Translations under genes and position numbers: made by a program
Origin: Streptomyces sp. NRRL B-3428
GTDB taxonomy: Bacteria > Actinomycetota > Actinomycetes > Streptomycetales > Streptomycetaceae
Assembly: GCA_000721375.1 (NCBI GenBank)
Contig: JOGW01000021.1
Location: 186,001-250,000 of the forward strand
Direction of reading: 5' to 3'
Length of the DNA: 64,000 bases
Notes under the pieces: model-generated
The model's input: only the letters and a program-made list of their open reading frames with translations
What the model was told of the DNA's origin: nothing
The model's database searches: none
In this document: in pieces, positions 17,830-25,748 of the stretch
Numbering within the stretch: the stretch's first letter is position 1
Layout of the letters: every line of letters starts with the position of its first letter

Positions 17830-18852
17830 ATGCCCATCGCAACCCCCGAGGTCTACAACGAGATGCTGGACCGGGCGAAGGCAGGCAAGTTCGCCTACCC
17901 GGCCATCAACGTGACCTCGTCCCAGACGCTGCACGCTGCCCTGCGCGGCCTCGCGGAGGCGGAGAGCGACGGCATCATCCAGATGTCCACCGGTGGCGCC
18001 GAGTTCCTGGGCGGCCAGCACTCCAAGGACATGGTGACCGGCGCTGTCGCGCTCGCCGAGTTCGCGCACGTCGTCGCCAAGAAGTACGACATCACCATCG
18101 CGCTGCACACGGACCACTGCCCCAAGGGCAAGCTGGACACCTACGTCCGCCCGCTCCTGGACATCTCCGCCGAGCGCGTGGCCCGCGGTGAGAACCCGCT
18201 GTTCCAGTCGCACATGTGGGACGGCTCGGCCGAGACCCTCGCCGACAACCTGGCCATCGGCCAGGAGCTGCTCGCGAAGGCCGCCGCCGCGAAGATCATC
18301 CTCGAGGTCGAGATCACCCCGACCGGTGGCGAGGAGGACGGTGTCTCGCACGAGATCAACGACAACCTCTACACCACGGTCGACGACGCGATCCGTACCG
18401 CCGAGGCGCTGGGCCTGGGCGAGAAGGGCCGCTACCTGCTGGCCGCCTCGTTCGGCAACGTGCACGGCGTCTACAAGCCGGGCAACGTCGTCCTGAAGCC
18501 CGAGCTGCTCAAGGAGCTGCAGGAGGGTGTGGGCGCGAAGTTCGGCAAGACCTCGCCGTTCGACTTCGTCTTCCACGGCGGCTCCGGCTCCACGCTGGAG
18601 GAGATCCACACCGCCCTCGAGTACGGCGTCGTGAAGCAGAACCTCGACACCGACATGCAGTACGCGTTCTCGCGTCCGGTCGTGGACCACATGTTCAAGA
18701 ACTACGACGGCGTCCTGAAGGTCGACGGCGAGGTCGGCACCAAGTCGCTGTACGACCCGCGCACGTGGGGCAAGGCGGCCGAGGCCGGTATGGCCGCGCG
18801 TGTGGTCGAGGCGGCGCAGGCGCTGCGCTCGGCGGGCACGAAGCTCAAGTAA
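17830..18852 (+). CDS. fba: Class II fructose-bisphosphate aldolase
   Basis: A 340-residue zinc-dependent aldolase of glycolysis and gluconeogenesis, cleaving fructose 1,6-bisphosphate to DHAP and glyceraldehyde 3-phosphate. Metal and substrate motifs are visible: TIALHTDHCPKG, ILEVEITPTGGEEDG, ASFGNVHGVYKPGNV and FVFHGGSGSTLEE, and the C-terminal part is complete. AAGGAGCGG precedes the ATG at good spacing. It stands alone between two terminators, so it is probably a monocistronic, highly expressed gene; its codon use is strongly biased to C-ending codons. Confidence 0.97.
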   Translation: MPIATPEVYNEMLDRAKAGKFAYPAINVTSSQTLHAALRGLAEAESDGIIQMSTGGAEFLGGQHSKDMVTGAVALAEFAHVVAKKYDITIALHTDHCPKGKLDTYVRPLLDISAERVARGENPLFQSHMWDGSAETLADNLAIGQELLAKAAAAKIILEVEITPTGGEEDGVSHEINDNLYTTVDDAIRTAEALGLGEKGRYLLAASFGNVHGVYKPGNVVLKPELLKELQEGVGAKFGKTSPFDFVFHGGSGSTLEEIHTALEYGVVKQNLDTDMQYAFSRPVVDHMFKNYDGVLKVDGEVGTKSLYDPRTWGKAAEAGMAARVVEAAQALRSAGTKLK

Positions 18853-18871
18853 GCGGTTTTCGTACGAGGTT

Positions 18872-18903
18872 GGGTCCGGGTTCCCGTCGGGGAACTCGGA
18901 CCC
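18872..18903 (+). terminator. Terminator after fba
   Basis: A 13-bp stem with one mismatch (GGGTCCGGGTTCC against GGAACTCGGACCC), 20 nt after the fba stop. Confidence 0.8.
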
Positions 18904-18951
18904 TTCGTCGTGCTCGGGGGCGCTTTGCCGGGCATGCCTCCGCAGAAGGTT

Positions 18952-19053
18952 GAGGTCGTCGGGCAGGAGGCGGAACGCCTTGTGGCCGGTCAGCGGCCGA
19001 ACCGCGCGGAAGTCCCGGCGGTCGAGGGTGAGAACGCACTCGCGATGCACCAC
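18952..19053 (-). pseudogene. C-terminal remnant of a PIN-domain (VapC-like) toxin
   Basis: The minus strand reads VLTLDRRDFRAVRPLTGHKA followed by FRLLPDDL. This is the usual C-terminal signature of streptomycete PIN-domain RNases, where the Asp of LDRRDF is an active-site residue. The rest of the domain is missing upstream, where the frame enters the PatB/MalY relic. Downstream the frame has lost its stop and runs on into the fba terminator region. No antitoxin gene remains. Toxin inactive by truncation. Confidence 0.65.
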
Positions 19054-19094
19054 ACACGCCGTGGGCGCGCGTCGGCAGTGGGTGCTGGGCGATC

Positions 19095-19301
19095 GTCGCC
19101 TCGGCGTCGAAGTCCTTCAACATCCCTGCGCTGAGAGGCAGTTACGGCATCATCGGCGACTCCGAGTCGCATGCCGCGGTCGCGATCATGCCGGGCGGCG
19201 CGTACCGGGCGCCCGGGTTCGTCCGGCTCAACGTGGGGTGCCCGCGCGCCAAGGCGGAGGCGGGAGTGGATGCGCTGGTGCGGGCGGTTTCGCGGCTCTG
19301 A
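19095..19301 (+). pseudogene. Internally deleted PatB/MalY-like aminotransferase remnant
   Basis: The plus strand reads SASKSFNIPAL, which matches the cofactor-lysine region of the PatB/MalY cystathionine beta-lyase group (SASKAFN-like). About 25 codons later it has PGFVRLNVGCPRAKAEAG and then VDALVRAVSRL and a stop, which is the C terminus of the same family. In intact proteins these regions are about 150 residues apart, so the middle has been deleted in frame. The N-terminal half is absent and replaced by the PIN relic on the other strand. No start codon or RBS is present. Confidence 0.6.
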
Positions 19302-19358
19302 GGGGCTGCGCCCCGAATGCGGTGGTCCGGAGTCGGGTGCGCACGGCACGATCGGGCC

Positions 19359-19940
19359 ATGGGAAATCCCGCTTCCTTCCGCGACCAGTCCAACTGGGGC
19401 GACGGCTACGAGCTGGCCATCGAGACCGGTTCCACCGGCGACGCCGAGCTGCAGGCGCTCCTGAGTGCCGTGTGGTCGGCGGCGGAGGTGCGGGGGTGCT
19501 TCGGGCGGAGTGACGTCGAGCCCGAGGAGCAGGACGAGGTGCCGTGCACGGTGGCTTCGCTGGCCGAGTACGGGCACCTGCGCGGTCTGGTGCGTCTGCC
19601 GACGGGGCAGTTGGCGGCATGCGGCTGCACGGCCGTCCGCGGTGGCGACGACAGCAGCGACTGGCTGGACTTCTACGTCTCCACGGGCGTGCTGACCAAG
19701 GCGGGCATCTCGTACTGGGACGGCCGGCCGTTCTTCCGGTCCGCGGTCGTCGACGACTGGCTCGCCGACATCGCGGTCAAGGCCTTCGCACAGGCGCCGT
19801 TCAGCATGGGGATCGTCGGCTGGATGGTCTCCGGAACGGCCGACGCCGCCATGCTCGCGGACGGGATGCCGCAGGTGCGCGGCGGGGGACTCCTGCTGCC
19901 GCGTGACGGGGTCCTGCACTACGGGCCCGCCAACGACTGA
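19359..19940 (+). CDS. Conserved hypothetical protein
   Basis: A 193-residue soluble protein I cannot place in a named family. It lacks a signal peptide and membrane helices, and is Trp- and acid-rich, for example NWGDGYELAIETG, DWLDFYVSTGVLTKA and SYWDGRPFFRSAVVDDWLAD. The ATG at 19359 is the best start in a frame open from 19317; no strong ribosome-binding site precedes either. Codon use is typical of the genome. It is convergent with the DUF3151 gene, and the two share a terminator. It lies next to the relic patch at 18.95-19.30 kb. Confidence 0.65.
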   Translation: MGNPASFRDQSNWGDGYELAIETGSTGDAELQALLSAVWSAAEVRGCFGRSDVEPEEQDEVPCTVASLAEYGHLRGLVRLPTGQLAACGCTAVRGGDDSSDWLDFYVSTGVLTKAGISYWDGRPFFRSAVVDDWLADIAVKAFAQAPFSMGIVGWMVSGTADAAMLADGMPQVRGGGLLLPRDGVLHYGPAND

Positions 19941-19975
19941 GCGAGGGCGCCGGACGCATGCCCGGCACCCTCGCT
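19940..19975. terminator. Bidirectional terminator hairpin
   Basis: A 14-bp stem with one wobble position (AGCGAGGGCGCCGG against CCGGCACCCTCGCT), between convergent genes. Confidence 0.8.
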
Positions 19976-19985
19976 CCGTACGACC

Positions 19986-20399
19986 TCAGACCTTCAGCTG
20001 CGTGTAAGCCTCTTCGCTGCTGTCGCGCAGGAACTGCCAGCAGCGCTCGTGCTCTTCCTTCTCGTCGATCTCACCGGCGGCACGGGCCAGCGCGGCCAGG
20101 CAGCGCAGGAAGCCGCGGTTCGCCTCGTGGCTCCACGGCACCGGGCCGTGGCCCTTCCAGCCGGAGCGGCGCAGGGCGTCGAGGCCGCGGTGGTAGCCGG
20201 TGCGCGCGTACGCGTACGACTCGACGGTGCGGCCGCCCGCGAAGGCCTCGTCCGCGAGCAGTGCCCAGGCCAGCGAGTACGTGGGGTGGGCAGCGGCCAC
20301 CTCGGCCGGTGTCGAGGTGGCGATGAGGGCCTTCGCCGCCTCGTTCTCGGGCAGTTGCGTGGGGCCCGGGCCGCCGAGCAGGTTCTTGTGCGTCTCCAT
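19986..20399 (-). CDS. DUF3151 family protein
   Basis: A 137-residue soluble, mostly helical protein of the actinobacterial DUF3151 family, function unknown. Characteristic blocks are NLLGGPGPTQLPE, HPTYSLAWALLADEA, ESYAYARTGYHRGLDALRR and GWKGHGPVPWSHEANRGFLR. The ATG at 20399 gives the usual family length; the frame is open a further 33 codons but reads low-quality sequence. No strong ribosome-binding site is visible. From memory it lies near fba in other streptomycetes as well. Confidence 0.85.
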   Translation of the reverse strand: METHKNLLGGPGPTQLPENEAAKALIATSTPAEVAAAHPTYSLAWALLADEAFAGGRTVESYAYARTGYHRGLDALRRSGWKGHGPVPWSHEANRGFLRCLAALARAAGEIDEKEEHERCWQFLRDSSEEAYTQLKV

Positions 20400-20469
20400 G
20401 CGGTCAGTCTGCCACCACCACCATTCGAGTGATTTGCTGCGGCACGTGGAACTACGGGGGGAACGCCAC

Positions 20470-22065
20470 ATGCCGAAACGACGCACATCTATGAGCAAAC
20501 CGGTCCTGATCGGACAGTCGGTCCTGCTCGGACGACTGTCCGCCCCACTCCGCGATCACCCGCGGCGCGCACTGGCCGCGGTCGCCGCCGCAGGGGTGCT
20601 CGTCTCGACCTTGCTGCTGCCCTGGGCGATGCCCCTCGGCTGGGACGAGCTCGTCTACGCGACCCGTTTTCCGTCGTACGCCGACGGCCTCGACGTCGAG
20701 TTCAGCGCACCGCGCACCCGGGGCGTCCCGCTGCTCCTCGCCCCGGTCGCCCTGTGGTCCGACTCCGTCGTGCTGCTGAGGCTGTGGCTGACCCTGCTGT
20801 GGTCGGCCGCCCTGTATCTCGGCTTCCTGCCGTGGCTGCGGGTCCTGCGGCCGAACGTGGTCGTGGTCGCCGCGGCCTGCTACACCGGCATCTGGTCGGT
20901 GCTCTTCTACCTGGCCCAGGCGATGCCCAACCACTACACGGCGATGGGGACCCTAGCCGCCGTCGGCTGTCTGGCCCGCCGGACCCGTACCCCGCTCTCG
21001 TACGCGGGCATCGTCACCGGCCTCGCGATGGCGACGCTGATGCGCCCGAACGACGGTGTCTGGGCGGCCCTTCCGTTGCTGGCCGCCGTCCTCGTGGTCC
21101 CCGCCTGGCGCAGCCGCGCCACGGCCGCCGCGGTCGCGGGCGGTGTGGCGGCCGGGCTGGGGCCGTGGATCGTCGAGGCCCAGCTGCGCTTCGGCTCGGT
21201 GGCCCACCGGCTCTCCGAGGCCAGCGAGGTCCAAGGCGGCCTGCGCCCGGTGTTCGCGCTGCCGTGGCATATCGCGGCCCTCGACGGGCGGCTGCTGTGC
21301 CGTCCGTGCGGTGCGGATGCGGTGACGCTGCAGGGGGTGTCGCTGTGGCTGCTGCTCATCCCGCTGGCCGGGCTCGGCGTGTGGGCGGCGGGCCGGTCCT
21401 GGCCTGGCGGGGTCACGGGCGGTGCGGGCGATGCGGGCGATGCGGGTGATGCGGGTGATGCGGGCAGTACGGAGGGTGCAGGCGATACGGGAGATACGGA
21501 CGCATCCGCCGTCGCGCGGGCCCTGCGCCTCGCGGCGCTCACCGCGGCCTGCACCGCCGCCCCGTACTTCTTCCTCGTCCCCTACGCGGCCCCTCGCTTC
21601 CTGTTTCCCGCCTACGCCCTGCTCGCCCTGCCGGCCGCGCTCGGCCTGCTGTACCTCCGGGACGCGGTGCGCCTTTCGCGGTCCCGTACGAGAGGACTCC
21701 TCGTCTCCCGGGTGGCGGGACTCCTCGCAGCCGCCGTCCTCACCGCGTATGCCGTCGGTCAGCTGCTGCTCGTCCAGGGGCACGGACGCATCCAGGAGCA
21801 GGGCCGCCTGGACTGGGAACGGGTCGCGCGGGTCCTGCACGAGCAGGGGGTGCGTACGCCCTGCACCCTAGGCAGCGATTCCAGCCGCGTGCCGCTCGCG
21901 TACACCGCGGGCTGCCAACCCACCAAGGGACGGCAGCCCGACGCCTACGTCCTGCGCCATCACGAAGCGCCGGGCTGGGCCCGCGACTGGCCGCGCTTCC
22001 CCGTGCCCGATGCGTACGGCAAGGGCTGGTCCGTGCTGGTCAGACCGGGGTCCCGACAGCCGTGA
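20470..22065 (+). CDS. Polytopic membrane protein, GT-C glycosyltransferase-like
   Basis: A 531-residue membrane protein with roughly ten hydrophobic segments. The first external loop starts LGWDELVYATRFPSYA; an acidic pair just after the first helix is typical of GT-C transferases that use lipid-linked sugars. The C-terminal 110 residues are extracytoplasmic, with two cysteines (TPCTLGS, AGCQPTKG). Between helices about 320-345 lies a GDA-repeat linker. It may move a sugar onto a wall polymer or glycolipid; the substrate is unknown. GGGGGGA precedes the ATG at 20470. The frame is open from 20200 only as a shadow of DUF3151. Confidence 0.7.
   Translation: MPKRRTSMSKPVLIGQSVLLGRLSAPLRDHPRRALAAVAAAGVLVSTLLLPWAMPLGWDELVYATRFPSYADGLDVEFSAPRTRGVPLLLAPVALWSDSVVLLRLWLTLLWSAALYLGFLPWLRVLRPNVVVVAAACYTGIWSVLFYLAQAMPNHYTAMGTLAAVGCLARRTRTPLSYAGIVTGLAMATLMRPNDGVWAALPLLAAVLVVPAWRSRATAAAVAGGVAAGLGPWIVEAQLRFGSVAHRLSEASEVQGGLRPVFALPWHIAALDGRLLCRPCGADAVTLQGVSLWLLLIPLAGLGVWAAGRSWPGGVTGGAGDAGDAGDAGDAGSTEGAGDTGDTDASAVARALRLAALTAACTAAPYFFLVPYAAPRFLFPAYALLALPAALGLLYLRDAVRLSRSRTRGLLVSRVAGLLAAAVLTAYAVGQLLLVQGHGRIQEQGRLDWERVARVLHEQGVRTPCTLGSDSSRVPLAYTAGCQPTKGRQPDAYVLRHHEAPGWARDWPRFPVPDAYGKGWSVLVRPGSRQP
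21424..21459. repeat. Four 9-bp tandem repeats in coding sequence
   Basis: GCGGGCGAT-type units repeat four times in frame and encode (Ala-Gly-Asp)n in a loop of the membrane protein. Looser copies continue to about 21500. The array could vary in length by slippage. Confidence 0.8.
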
Positions 22066-22192
22066 GAGGCCTGTGACCAGGCAGGTATTGCCGATACGGG
22101 GGAGGATTGCGGAGGATTGCCGGTGGGGACCGGGGCCCCCGTGCCGGCATCGGCAGGGGCGGACCGCTACCCGAAGTACCGAGGAGACAGTG

Positions 22193-23050
22193 ATGTCCCA
22201 CGAGACCGCAGAGGCGGGAACCAACGAAGCTCCGGAGACCCCGGAGACCCCGCATCTCGACTTCGCCGGCACCACGCCGTACGAGGACTACGTCCAGGCC
22301 GACGTCCTCACCCACCTGCAGAAGACCCTCTCGGACGACCCCGGGGAAATGGTCTTCCTGGTGACCACGCAGGTCATGGAACTCTGGTTCACGGTGATCG
22401 TGCACGAGTGGGAGACCGCGGCCCGCGCGCTGCGCGAGGACGATCTCACCGTCGCGAAGGACGCCCTGAAGCGTTCCGTACGGGAGCTGGAGGCGCTGAA
22501 CGCGTCCTGGACTCCGCTCATCGGTCTGACCCCCGCACAGTTCAACTCCTACCGCGCCGCGCTCGGCGAGGGCTCCGGATTCCAGTCGGCGATGTACCGG
22601 CGGATGGAGTTCCTGCTCGGTGACAAGTCCGCCTCGATGCTGGTGCCGCACCGTGGTGCGCCGCGCGTCCACAGGGAGCTGGAGAAGGCCCTGCACGAGC
22701 CGTCGCTCTACGACGAGGTGCTGCGGCTGCTCGCACGGCGTGGCTACGCCGTACCGGACACGGTCCTCTCGCGTGATCTCTCGCAGCGGTACGAGCCTTC
22801 GGACGCGGTCGAGGCCGTATGGGCCGAGGTGTACGGCGGCGACCAGGACGGTGAACTGGTGCGGCTCGGCGAGGCGTTGACCGATGTCGGTGAACTGGTG
22901 TGGCGATGGCGCAACGACCATCTGGTGGCCACGCGGCGCGCGATGGGCTCCAAGACCGGGACCGGCGGGTCGGCGGGTGTGGCGTGGCTGGAGAAGCGGG
23001 CGCGCAAGAACGTCTTCCCCGAGCTGTGGACGGCGCGCAGCTATGTCTGA
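22193..23050 (+). CDS. kynA: Tryptophan 2,3-dioxygenase
   Basis: A 285-residue heme dioxygenase that opens the indole ring of L-tryptophan to N-formylkynurenine, the first step of the kynurenine pathway. Family motifs are present: FLVTTQVMELWFTVIVHEWE with a conserved distal-pocket region, FNSYRAALGEGSGFQSAMYR with the substrate-binding arginine, and LVWRWRNDHLVATRRAMGSK with the heme-ligand histidine, then GTGGSAGVAWL. GAGGAGACAG precedes the ATG at 22193; earlier in-frame codons are unsupported. It overlaps kynU by 8 nt. Confidence 0.95.
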   Translation: MSHETAEAGTNEAPETPETPHLDFAGTTPYEDYVQADVLTHLQKTLSDDPGEMVFLVTTQVMELWFTVIVHEWETAARALREDDLTVAKDALKRSVRELEALNASWTPLIGLTPAQFNSYRAALGEGSGFQSAMYRRMEFLLGDKSASMLVPHRGAPRVHRELEKALHEPSLYDEVLRLLARRGYAVPDTVLSRDLSQRYEPSDAVEAVWAEVYGGDQDGELVRLGEALTDVGELVWRWRNDHLVATRRAMGSKTGTGGSAGVAWLEKRARKNVFPELWTARSYV

Positions 23051-24251
23051 TCTGGTGCTGAGGGCCGCGGAGCTCGACGCGGCGGACGAACTGGGCAAGC
23101 TGCGCGCGCAGTTCGTGCTCGATGCCGCGTCCGATGATGCGGCGGACACCGCGGGCGTCTACCTGGACGGGAACTCGCTCGGCGCGCTGCCGGCGGCCGT
23201 ACCCGCTCATGTCGCGGACGTGATCGCGCGCGAGTGGGGACAGCTGCGGATCCGCTCCTGGACCGAGTCCGGCTGGTGGGAGGCGCCCGAGCGGATCGGG
23301 GATCTGATCGCTCCGCTGGTGGGTGCGGCGGCCGGGCAGATCGTGGTCGGCGACTCCACAAGTGTCAATGTCTTCAAGGCAGTTGTGGGCGCGGTGCGGC
23401 TCGCGGGCGCGGGCCGTGACGAGATCCTCGTGGACGAGGCGACCTTCCCGACGGACGGGTACATCGCGGAGTCGGCGGCCCGTATGACCGGGTGCACGGT
23501 GCGTCCGGTGCCGGTGGCCTCGATGGCCGCCGAGGCAGGTCCGCGGACGGCGGCGGTGCTGATCAACCACGTCGACTACCGGTCGGGCCGGCTGCACGAT
23601 CTGCCGTCCCTGACGGCCGCGGTGCAGGCGGCCGGGGCGTTGGTGGTGTGGGACCTCTGCCACAGCGCGGGTGCGCTGCCCGTGGGGCTCGACGCGCACG
23701 GGGTCGACCTGGCGGTGGGCTGTACGTACAAGTTCCTGAACGGCGGCCCGGGTTCGCCCGCGTACCTCTATGTGGCCGCGCGCCACCAGTCCGCCTTCGA
23801 CTCCCCGCTGCCCGGGTGGAACTCGCACGTCGAGCCCTTCGGGATGCGGCCGGAGTTCGTCCCCGTGGACGGGGCCCGGCGGGGGCGGGTCGGAACGCCG
23901 GACATCCTGTCGATGGCGGCGCTCGAGGCGGCGCTCTCGGTGTGGGACGGGGTCGGCGTGGACGCGGTCCGTGCGAAGTCCCTTGCGCTGACGGACTTCT
24001 TCCTGGAGTGCGTCGCCGCGTATGTGCCCGAGGGCCGGGTCTCGGTCCTCACCCCGCTGGAGCACGACTCCCGTGGCAGCCAGGTGGCGCTCCGGTGCGC
24101 CGATGCCTCGTCGGTGATGGCCGAGCTGATCGAGCGCGGTGTGGTCGGCGACTTCCGCGCCCCGGACGTCCTCCGCTTCGGCTTCACCCCGCTGTATCTG
24201 GGGTTCGCCGATGTGGAGCGCGCGGCCCGGGTGCTGTCCGAGGTCCTCTAG
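23043..24251 (+). CDS. kynU: Kynureninase
   Basis: A 402-residue PLP enzyme that cleaves L-kynurenine to anthranilate and alanine. Visible are YLDGNSLGALP at the N terminus, the aromatic block SWTESGWWEAPERIGDLIAP, VVGDSTSVNVFKAVVGA, and CTYKFLNGGPGSPAYLYV with the Schiff-base lysine at residue 230. The ATG at 23043 lies inside the kynA stop region (8-nt overlap), implying translational coupling. Downstream come a small membrane protein and a hydrolase that probably supplies the intervening formamidase step. Confidence 0.95.
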   Translation: MSDLVLRAAELDAADELGKLRAQFVLDAASDDAADTAGVYLDGNSLGALPAAVPAHVADVIAREWGQLRIRSWTESGWWEAPERIGDLIAPLVGAAAGQIVVGDSTSVNVFKAVVGAVRLAGAGRDEILVDEATFPTDGYIAESAARMTGCTVRPVPVASMAAEAGPRTAAVLINHVDYRSGRLHDLPSLTAAVQAAGALVVWDLCHSAGALPVGLDAHGVDLAVGCTYKFLNGGPGSPAYLYVAARHQSAFDSPLPGWNSHVEPFGMRPEFVPVDGARRGRVGTPDILSMAALEAALSVWDGVGVDAVRAKSLALTDFFLECVAAYVPEGRVSVLTPLEHDSRGSQVALRCADASSVMAELIERGVVGDFRAPDVLRFGFTPLYLGFADVERAARVLSEVL

Positions 24252-24351
24252 GGCGTCTCTTTCGGATCTTGCCAGGGGCGCGGGGTCTGGCACGCACATC
24301 TGCCGCGTTGTCGTCACTCGCCGACGCTCCGCGTCGACTCCCTGGACACTG

Positions 24352-24615
24352 GTGCTGCTCGCGGCAGTGCTGCTCGCGGTGGTGGCGGCTTTCGCCGTCG
24401 TGCTGCTGGTCCGGTTGGTGCGCGCGAGGCGGGTGTTGCGCAGGGCCGGGGTTCCCGTGGAGAACACGCTCGCGTTCTGGGGCGCGCTCATCTACGTGAT
24501 CTCGCCGGTGGACCTGCTGCCGGACCCCGTCTACCTGGACGACATCGGCGTACTGCTCCTCGCACTGCGCTCGCTGCAAGCGGCCGCCGACCGGTACGGC
24601 GTGGGCAATCGGTAA
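24352..24615 (+). CDS. Small DUF1232 (YkvA-like) membrane protein
   Basis: A protein of about 87 residues with an N-terminal membrane helix (VLLAVVAAFAVVLLVRLV), then the DUF1232 signature FWGALIYVISPVDLLPDPVY and LDDIGVLLLAL. The family is widespread and has no known function. The GTG at 24352 is the first acceptable start in a frame open from within kynU; there is no good ribosome-binding site, so the true start is uncertain and could be a non-canonical codon further upstream. It lies between kynU and the formamidase-like gene. Confidence 0.6.
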   Translation: MLLAAVLLAVVAAFAVVLLVRLVRARRVLRRAGVPVENTLAFWGALIYVISPVDLLPDPVYLDDIGVLLLALRSLQAAADRYGVGNR

Positions 24616-24617
24616 TC

Positions 24618-24720
24618 AACCAGCCCCTGCGGCGATTGAGCAGATCCGAACGAAGTTCGGATGACGGGGTCCGGGGCGGGGCCCCGGTTTCGGGAAGGGG
24701 CGGGGTGGGGGAAAAATCGA
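24618..24720. repeat. Common streptomycete intergenic GC-rich element
   Basis: The stretch beginning CAGCCCCTGCGGCGATTGAG and continuing into GGGGCGGGGCCCCGG and GGGAAGGGGCGGGG is, from memory, of a type seen in many Streptomyces intergenic regions. It can fold into several hairpins and may act as a terminator after the DUF1232 gene. It includes the short palindrome TCCGAACGAAGTTCGGA. Confidence 0.45.
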
Positions 24721-24811
24721 GCCAGCCGTACCGTCACGAACGCGCCACCGATCACCGATCGGCAAGCACCGATCAGCGATCAGAAACCGAACCGCCACGA
24801 AAGGCCCGGAC

Positions 24812-25684
24812 ATGTCCGAAGAGTCCACCGCCAGAGCCGCCGCCGAGGAACAGTCGGCGTTCTCGCACCCCACGGTGGAGCCGGACAGCACGGGCGCGTA
24901 CGGGGAGCACCCCGACCAGATCATCGACTTCTACGCCCCCCGGGGACGTCAACAGGGCACCCCCCTCGTCGTCGTCCTGCACGGCGGCGCCTGGCGGGCC
25001 CCGTACGACCGAAAGCACATCACCCCCCTCGCGGACTTCCTCGCGCGACAGGGCTTCGCCGTGGCCAACGTCGAGTACCGCAGGGGGAGTTCGATCCCGG
25101 CGCAGGGCGGCAGCGGACCCGTGGCGGGCCGATGGCCGGAGACGTTCGACGACGTCGCCGCCGCCCTCGACGCCCTCCCCGACCTCGTACGCACGCATCT
25201 GCCGGGAGCCGACCCGAGGCGCACCGTCCTGACGGGGCACTCCGCCGGCGGCCAGCTCGCCCTCTGGGCGGCGTCCCGGCACGTCCTGCCCGAGGACAGC
25301 CCGTGGCATGCCCCGTATCCGACGCATCTGCGCGGTGTCGTGGCCCTCGCCCCGATCGCCGACTTCGGCCTCTCCCGCGAGCTCGGCGTCTGCAACGACG
25401 CCGTCGTGCAACTGCTCGGCGGGGAGGGCAAGTTCGACGAGCGCGCGGAGCAGACCGATCCGGCCCGTCTGCTGCCCACCGGAATCGCCACCGTCCTCGT
25501 ACAGGGAAGGGAGGACGCCGACGTCCCGTACGTCGTCGCCGAGGCCTACGCCGACGCCGCCGCGAAGGCCGGTGAGGTGGTCGGTCTGACGCTGCTCGAG
25601 GGCATCGGGCATTTCCCCCTCATCGACCCGGCGGCCGACGCGTGCGCGGTCGTCGCCGAGGAGATCGCCCAACTCGCCTTCTAG
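24812..25684 (+). CDS. Alpha/beta hydrolase, probable kynurenine formamidase
   Basis: A 290-residue alpha/beta hydrolase of the esterase/formamidase (hormone-sensitive lipase-like) group. It has the oxyanion motif VVVLHGGAWRAPYD and the nucleophile elbow VLTGHSAGGQLALWAA. The catalytic Asp is probably in VQGREDADVPYVVAE and the His in LEGIGHFPLID. Arylformamidase hydrolyses N-formylkynurenine to kynurenine and formate, the step missing between KynA and KynU; the assignment rests on family plus location. AAAGG precedes the ATG at fair distance. Confidence 0.75.
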   Translation: MSEESTARAAAEEQSAFSHPTVEPDSTGAYGEHPDQIIDFYAPRGRQQGTPLVVVLHGGAWRAPYDRKHITPLADFLARQGFAVANVEYRRGSSIPAQGGSGPVAGRWPETFDDVAAALDALPDLVRTHLPGADPRRTVLTGHSAGGQLALWAASRHVLPEDSPWHAPYPTHLRGVVALAPIADFGLSRELGVCNDAVVQLLGGEGKFDERAEQTDPARLLPTGIATVLVQGREDADVPYVVAEAYADAAAKAGEVVGLTLLEGIGHFPLIDPAADACAVVAEEIAQLAF

Positions 25685-25736
25685 GCACCCGGTCCGTCTC
25701 TCCAGGCCGCCCACCAGGGCCTCTGGACCCGGCCGA

Positions 25737-25742
25737 TAGGAT
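25737..25742 (+). promoter_or_regulatory. -10 box for a leaderless start
   Basis: TAGGAT followed by 6 nt and the ATG at 25749; no ribosome-binding site is present. Confidence 0.45.
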
Positions 25743-25748
25743 TCGAAC

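Noticed and set aside
19953..20410. Plus-strand frames opposite DUF3151
   Set aside because: Arg-rich shadows without a ribosome-binding site; DUF3151 motifs are on the minus strand.
24724..24790. Repeated CCGATC motifs as an operator array
   Set aside because: Short, irregular copies in GC-rich leader sequence; no symmetry beyond chance.
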